Source: Gerris lacustris
Taxonomy: Eukaryota > Arthropoda > Insecta > Hemiptera > Gerridae
Assembly: GCA_951217055.1 (NCBI GenBank)
Contig: OX578286.1
Span: forward strand, 13,541,050-13,605,049
Direction: 5' to 3'
Length of the DNA: 64,000 bases
A program made the translations under genes and the position numbers. Below, piece by piece: positions 59,128-64,000 of this stretch. A model generated the notes under the pieces. It was not told the DNA's origin, made no database searches, and saw nothing but the letters and a program-made list of their open reading frames with translations. The first letter of the stretch is position 1; every line of letters begins with the position of its first letter.

Positions 59128-59460
59128 TCGATTGTAATAATAATAAACAGGTCAAGTGTGTGCTAGTCAGCACACAGCGAGGGTCCGCAGGCCACACTAT
59201 ATAGTGTTTAACTGTAAAGTGTATAAACAGTGTTTTTTTTTTTTTTTTTAATGTTAAAAAGCTTACTTTGAACAATCAATCCTAAGGGACTGATATTCTC
59301 AAAACACACTCTGATAAAGTATTTTTTTGCCACTGAGCCGGACTGCAACCATATAAATACATCGAAAAGACCATAATTATAAAAAGTAAAAAACGTATTT
59401 TGTCAATAAAAAATAAAATAATATTTTTTTCGAAATTTCCAAAAAGTTGTATCTTTATAG
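59128..59460 (-). mobile_element. Family C element, partial
   Basis: The reverse complement of the right half of 9652-10288, including 'aataaacaggtcaagtgtgt' and 'gcgagggtccg'. It abuts family A sequence at 59461. Confidence 0.65.
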
Positions 59461-59697
59461 TTTAGAATTTTTATTTAATCAAAATCGTCGGAACCGTTTT
59501 TGAGAAATAATTTTTTTCGAGTTTTTGGGGGGGATAGCGCCCCCAAATTTGGTGCGAAAATTCATTTTTTTATTTCGCCTCGGGGTATAGGCCCAGTAGT
59601 TTAGGCTTCAGGCATCTGAAAGACGTGTAAATTAATCAAAATTTAAAAATCGAATTTCCTGCCATCACAATACTTTCTCTTTATATGGGAAATTAAC
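59461..59697 (+). mobile_element. Family A fragment (3' part)
   Basis: It runs from 'ttaatcaaaatcgtcggaac' through 'tagcgcccccaaatttggtg' to 'tttctctttatatgggaaat'. An internal deletion removes the 'tatgccaaattt' stretch. Confidence 0.65.
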
Positions 59698-59927
59698 TGC
59701 TCTCTTTTGCTATATTTCAACACCTCTTTAACGCATCTTTAAAATAACTATATTTATAGTCAGTAAATACAGTGAATTTACTGAATATAATACACATTCT
59801 TAAATTGCTTTCTTAAATATATAATATCAATTTATTTAAAAATAAATCGGGTACGGGGTACCTCGGAACTTTTCCTCACTTCAGAGGCCACTAAAGTGGC
59901 CTCTCCTGCTGCTGCTTCGCAGCAGGA

Positions 59928-59974
59928 GGAAACAGCATTGGACGTCGTCAGTACTTGGATGGGTGACCGTTCTG
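59928..59974 (+). ncRNA. 5S rRNA-derived segment (pseudo-5S)
   Basis: 'gtcagtacttggatgggtga' followed by 'ccg' matches the 3' third of eukaryotic 5S rRNA, including the internal control C box (TGGATGGGTGACC). The upstream 'ggaaacagcattggacgtcg' fits a diverged 'ggaagctaagcaacgttggg'-type segment. The 5' two thirds of 5S are absent, so it is not a functional gene. Confidence 0.75.
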
Positions 59975-60857
59975 AAAAAACTGATTTATTATCATTCTTC
60001 AAAAAAAACCTTATTTTTAATACCTATATTTTATTTAATTATTTAAAGTTTGGCGGTATTTTGACAGATGTAAACAAACTTTGACGTAATCTAAATTATC
60101 GCACTAATAAATAATTATATTAACTTATAACTTTTAAACTAATTAATAGAATTTCATCGGTTTTTTTACTTTTCCTCACTACTAATAATAGGAAAAGTAT
60201 TGTTTTCCCCAAACATTTTTTTTTCGAGATTTCAACGGAATTATCCGTTTTAGGTGTTTTAAGACCTCCTGAGTGGTTTTCAGCATGACGTATGTATGTG
60301 TATGTGTATGTGTGTTATCATCGTAGCGCCCAAGGTATTTAACCTAGAGAGTTGAAACTTAGCAGAAAAATTAGTCCTAACCTGTAGTTGTGCCGCCCGG
60401 AAAATCAACTATTTCTGCCATCTTGAACCCAGTTTGCTGAGTCAGCAAAATGAAAAAAAAATCGTAATAAATCGGAAATGGTCCTGATCGAGTTGAAATT
60501 TGGCTCGAATGTACCTCTCCGTATGACAAACAAGCCCACTTAATTTCATTTTGAAGTTATACATTTTTGAATTTTTAAACTTTGACAGTTAATAATATCG
60601 AAAGTATAAATAGGTTTTTGACGTATAGCATATCGTTGGTACAGTAAAAAATTAAGGAACAAATATAAAAAATCCCGATGAAATTCCATTAATTAGTTTA
60701 AAAGTTTAAGCGAATATAATTATTTATTAGTGCGATAATTTTGATGACGTCAAAGTTTGTTTACATCTGTCAAAATACAGCCAAACTTTAAATAATTAAA
60801 TAAAATATAGGTATTAAAAATAAGGTTTTTTGAAGAATGATAATAAATCAGTTTTTT

Positions 60858-60904
60858 CAGAACGGTCACCCATCCAAGTACTGACCACGTCCAATGCTGC
60901 TTCC
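60858..60904 (-). ncRNA. 5S rRNA-derived segment, inverted copy
   Basis: The reverse complement reads ggaagcagcattggacgtgg, then 'tcagtacttggatgggtgac'. In this copy 'gtggtcagtacttgg' is closer to true 5S than the 59928 copy. The neighbouring 'gctgcttcgcagcagg' hairpin of the first copy is deleted here. Confidence 0.75.
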
Positions 60905-61475
60905 TCCAGGAGAGGCCACTTTAGTGGCCTCTGTAGTGAGGAAAAGTTCCGAGGTACCCTGTAACCGATTTTTTATAATCGTTCCTTAATTTTTTCCGGC
61001 TCTAACGATATGCTATATGTCAAAAACCTATTTACCTATACTTTCAGTATTATTAACCGTCAAAGTTTAAAAATTCAAAATATTATAACTTCATAATGGC
61101 GGCCAAAATCAAAATGAAATGTAGTGGGCTTGTTTGTCATACAGAGAGGTACAATTCGAGCCAAATTTCAACTCGATTAGGACCATTTTCGATTTATTAC
61201 GTTTTATTTTAAATTTTTGCGGACTCAGCAAACTGGGTTTAAGATGGCGGAAAAAGTTTATTTTCCGGGCGGCACAAATACAGGTTAGGACTGATTTATC
61301 TGCCAAGTTTTAACTCTCTAGGTTGAATACCTTGGGCGCTACGATGATAACACATACATACGTCCTGCTGAAAACCACTCAGGAGGTCTTAAAAACACCT
61401 AAAACGGATAATCCGTTAAACATTTTTTTTTGGTGAAAACAATACTTTTCCTACTATTAGTAGTGAGGAAAAGTA

Positions 61476-62007
61476 ATAAATAAAAATGAGGTTTGATGAA
61501 ATCTCAATCCAGTGTCAGAATTTGTCAGACCCCCCCCCCCCCCCCCAATGCACTTTAAGGATTCACAGATTTATCATTAGAATAGAAAAACATTTTTGCA
61601 CATTACAGAAAGAGTTCAGTTTGTTATTTTAAAATAAAAAAAACATTTTAAATTAAAAGAAAGACAATGTTCAAAGGAAACCGTCAATCCTATTTCAGGA
61701 CAATAGAACGAAAGTTTTTTTTCTAGAAAGAACATACAAAAAAACTTATTCTTTGAAAATACACTATTCTCGTTTTCTATATTCCTCTTGAGTTATTATT
61801 ATTACTGGACGGTTTTTTTTTTTTATATTTTCTTCTCTCCATCTCCCGACTTTATATTTTCTACATATACTTCTTTTTCCTACTCTTGTTTTGTCTGGAG
61901 TCTTCTTTTTTAAAAAAACTTTTTTCTAAAAAATAAAAAGTTCATCAGTCATTTGTCAGCTGTATGTATGAGTGAAGTTACAATAAAAGCCAAAAAAAAA
62001 ATATACA

Positions 62008-62102
<95 letters not shown>

Positions 62103-62370
62103 TTAAAACTAATCACGGTATTAAAATGGAGAAGAAATAATGGTTTTACTTTAAAAAATACGGGTGGTGTCGCGGGACACCCGGTAGGAACGAAGTTCCT
62201 TACATTTTTCATTAAATATAAATTATAAGGTTGAAGTATTAAGTATTATATTAAACCCACCCTCAAAATCAAAACAAAAAAATATCCCTACAAAAACAAA
62301 ACAAAAAAATTTCCCTACATCAAAACTCCACATCAAGACATGTCCATTGTCAATATTGTAAAAAGATTTA
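61476..62370. other. Stretch with C-run, (TA)n and a family Q end
   Basis: C-run at about 61529-61545, (TA)n at 62019-62100 (about 80 bp), and at 62158-62215 'tgtcgcgggacacccggtag' plus 'gaacgaagttcc', a family Q/D end also found at 15478-15540. No gene. Confidence 0.6.
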
Positions 62371-63630
62371 AAATCACTAGAAGCTAAAAACCACGAAAAA
62401 GTTTTGCGCCGGAAGGTTATTGTCGTGTTATAGTTGTACTCAACAACAGGTTATAATAATTGTTTTTATTTACCGTACCGTATCAGTTTTAAGTTTAGTG
62501 TTATGTTTCTTTTTCTTTAGCAAATTTTAATTGGAGTAATTTACTAATGTGCCTATTATAGTGCCTTTTTTTTTTCTTTAATAAAAAGAAATATTGTTTT
62601 GATCAAAATTTTTTCACTCCCTTTTAAGAAAACAGTGAGAAAGAGAGTTCGTACTTCACCAATTTTTGAGTTCTGCAAAAACACTAAAAACGTTAGTGTG
62701 AACTCAGATACCTCGAAAAAGAAAAGAATAACTTTCTTTAGCCAGAATTCAGTAGTGAATTGTGAATATATATTTCTAATAAATTTCATTAATGTAAAAG
62801 AGTACAGAAATTATTCATGTTAAAAAATCTAAACAATTTTGACTGATGTAAAAAACGGGGGATAATTGAATAACATTACAACCATACGAAATTGGCAGTC
62901 TATTTCTCTTTTTATTTTTTTATAACAATAAAGGGAATAATGCAGCTTTCATGAAATTTAGGTGAGCTGTTTGGTTGATTTCAAAGATTAATGTGATTAT
63001 ATCAACATTAATTTTATACTCCGGGTTCGGGGTATAATGAGTAGTATTTTTCTTAAAGAAATATAATAAATTATAAGTCCTATTCCTATTGAAGCTTATT
63101 CAATTCAGCTAAATTAAACTATCAAAATACTTTTTTCAAACAAAGACCAGCCTCTTTAATATTCTTTATTATAAGTCTTAGTCTTAGCCTAGCTGAGTTC
63201 AAAATTGTTCTATGAAAAATGTAATATTTCCCTGTTATTTAGGTACCTGTAAATATTTTTGTTTAGCAAGTTTAGGTTGTACAAATTAAAAGAATTAATA
63301 TTGACTCCACTCTTCATTTCCAATCCAAGTCTTGGAAAATAAACAAGTAGTTCCCTTTTCTTGTTACCTACAAATACTTAAAAACACTTAACTGTTACCT
63401 TTATACAGAAAAAAATGATAACTACATATTACAATTTATTTATTAATTACTATTATTCAGAAAAATACTAAAAAAATAACTCATAACATACTATTCAGTA
63501 AACCCATACAACGTTCACGAGTTATAAGTTATAACCTTCTCTTGTTGATGAGGTTCAATTGTAACCTATTATTTAGGATTGTAACCTTCCAGCGCAAAAC
63601 TTTTTCGTGGTTTTTAGCTTCTAGTTTAAA
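62371..63630. repeat. 50-bp inverted repeat 1.16 kb apart
   Basis: 62371-62420 ('agaagctaaaaaccacgaaa', 'aagttttgcgccggaaggtt') is the reverse complement of 63581-63630, with a few changes. Weaker pairing continues inward ('acaacaggttata'). These could be the TIRs of a degraded element. The interior has no transposase-like frame. Confidence 0.6.
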
Positions 63631-63642
63631 ATCTGGTTGGCC

Positions 63643-63983
63643 CAAGTGACATTTTGACATATAACAAAAATAAACAAAACAAGTCAAGGAACAGGCTTCC
63701 TTAATAACATTTTTTCCTTTCTTTTTGAAAATTAAGTTTACGCGAGCGTTGAGCGTGAACGCCTGGGCGGATAACGATTTCCAACGAACTCAGCCTGGGC
63801 ATTGGTAAAATGAACATGTGTACCAAATTTCAACCAACTCGGTGATCTTCTACTCAAGTTATCGTCATTGGTAGATTTCGTGACGGATTTTGCGTGACGG
63901 TGATTTTGTGGCGGTTATTTTGTGACGGTGATTTTGGTCGTTTTTTTCCGCCAAGAACGTGCCATAAGGAACTTCGTTCCAAT
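63643..63983 (+). mobile_element. Family Q element, copy 2
   Basis: It matches 15922-16248. It has an extra 'gtggcggttattttgtgacg' duplication near 63905 and lacks the 'attcactcccgggctcc' insert. The end 'ataaggaacttcgttcc' is intact. Confidence 0.65.
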
Positions 63984-64000
63984 AACTATAATTAATTTCA

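Larger units (their letters stand above)
59850..61475. mobile_element. Nested inverted element A-B-A'-B' carrying 5S-like sequence
   Basis: 59850-60165 (A) is the reverse complement of about 60665-60985 (A'), and about 60166-60664 (B) is the reverse complement of about 60990-61475 (B'). The A outer end reads 'gggtacctcggaacttttcc'. B begins and ends near 'acttttcctcactac' and 'attaaggaac'. The order A-B-A'-B' is not a simple palindrome: each inverted pair encloses one arm of the other. Differences between arms are around 5-10% by eye. No coding frame is found. Confidence 0.8.

Overview
The window looks like intergenic or intronic DNA from an arthropod, most likely an insect; I cannot fix the order. 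It is very AT-rich, carries no convincing intact protein-coding gene, and is built almost entirely from transposable elements (TEs), MITEs, SINEs and tandem arrays. tRNA- and 5S-derived SINEs, hAT and Harbinger-type TIR elements, an LTR retrotransposon, non-LTR reverse-transcriptase debris and long (TA)n tracts rule out a prokaryote. Small-ORF calls across the window are almost all chance frames.

Layout. 1-1640: degenerate repeat debris. 1641-7444: a complete, very young LTR retrotransposon (593/594-bp LTRs that differ only in one G-run, 5-bp target duplication) with a 4.6-kb internal region holding no gag or pol. 7557-7729: a small hairpin-rich MITE. 8.2-14 kb: mixed interspersed families (called here A, B, C, R, S), a tRNA-derived SINE, and two copies of a 5' leader plus first codons of an element resembling a tyrosine-recombinase (Crypton-like) transposon. 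14.3-16.7 kb: a 73-bp tandem repeat and family D and Q elements. 17483-18939: a non-autonomous hAT element with an 8-bp duplication and a nested family A copy. 20.3-21.1 kb: a family D hairpin and a 526-bp (TA)n tract. 21.6-21.9 kb: the best unexplained exon-like ORF. 22.0-22.7 and 27.6-28.6 kb: minisatellites. 24261-24557: a SINE with a 12-bp duplication. 25.7-26.1 kb: a long foldback. 31305-32822: a second hAT element with an 8-bp duplication.

In the right half: a 62-bp array (34.3 kb); a GC-rich island with CRE-like palindromes followed by a 25/50-bp array (35.4-36.4 kb); a 137-bp array (38.6-39.3 kb); remnants of a gypsy-like LTR element with gag/protease-like reading frames (about 41.2-42.7 kb); two abutting Harbinger-like MITEs (42752-44095); a tandemly amplified LINE reverse-transcriptase segment (45.2-46.9 kb); a 31-bp array (47.8-48.3 kb); two head-to-head tRNA-Arg-like SINEs (50.0-50.4 kb); a 119-bp satellite (51.75-53.17 kb) flanked by a 200-bp inverted repeat; a 154-bp MITE with TTTGCGCAAA palindromes (54909-55062); a near-perfect 145-bp array that appears to be the 3' end of a LINE ORF (56.8-57.7 kb); and a nested inverted structure carrying 5S rRNA-derived sequence (59.85-61.48 kb).

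No genes act together here. The common theme is parasitic DNA feeding on other parasitic DNA: non-autonomous elements that must be mobilised in trans, nested insertions, and repeated conversion of dead TE pieces into satellite-like arrays. The items most worth checking are the coding-free young LTR element, the LINE-derived arrays, the 5S-derived inverted element and the Crypton-like leader pair.
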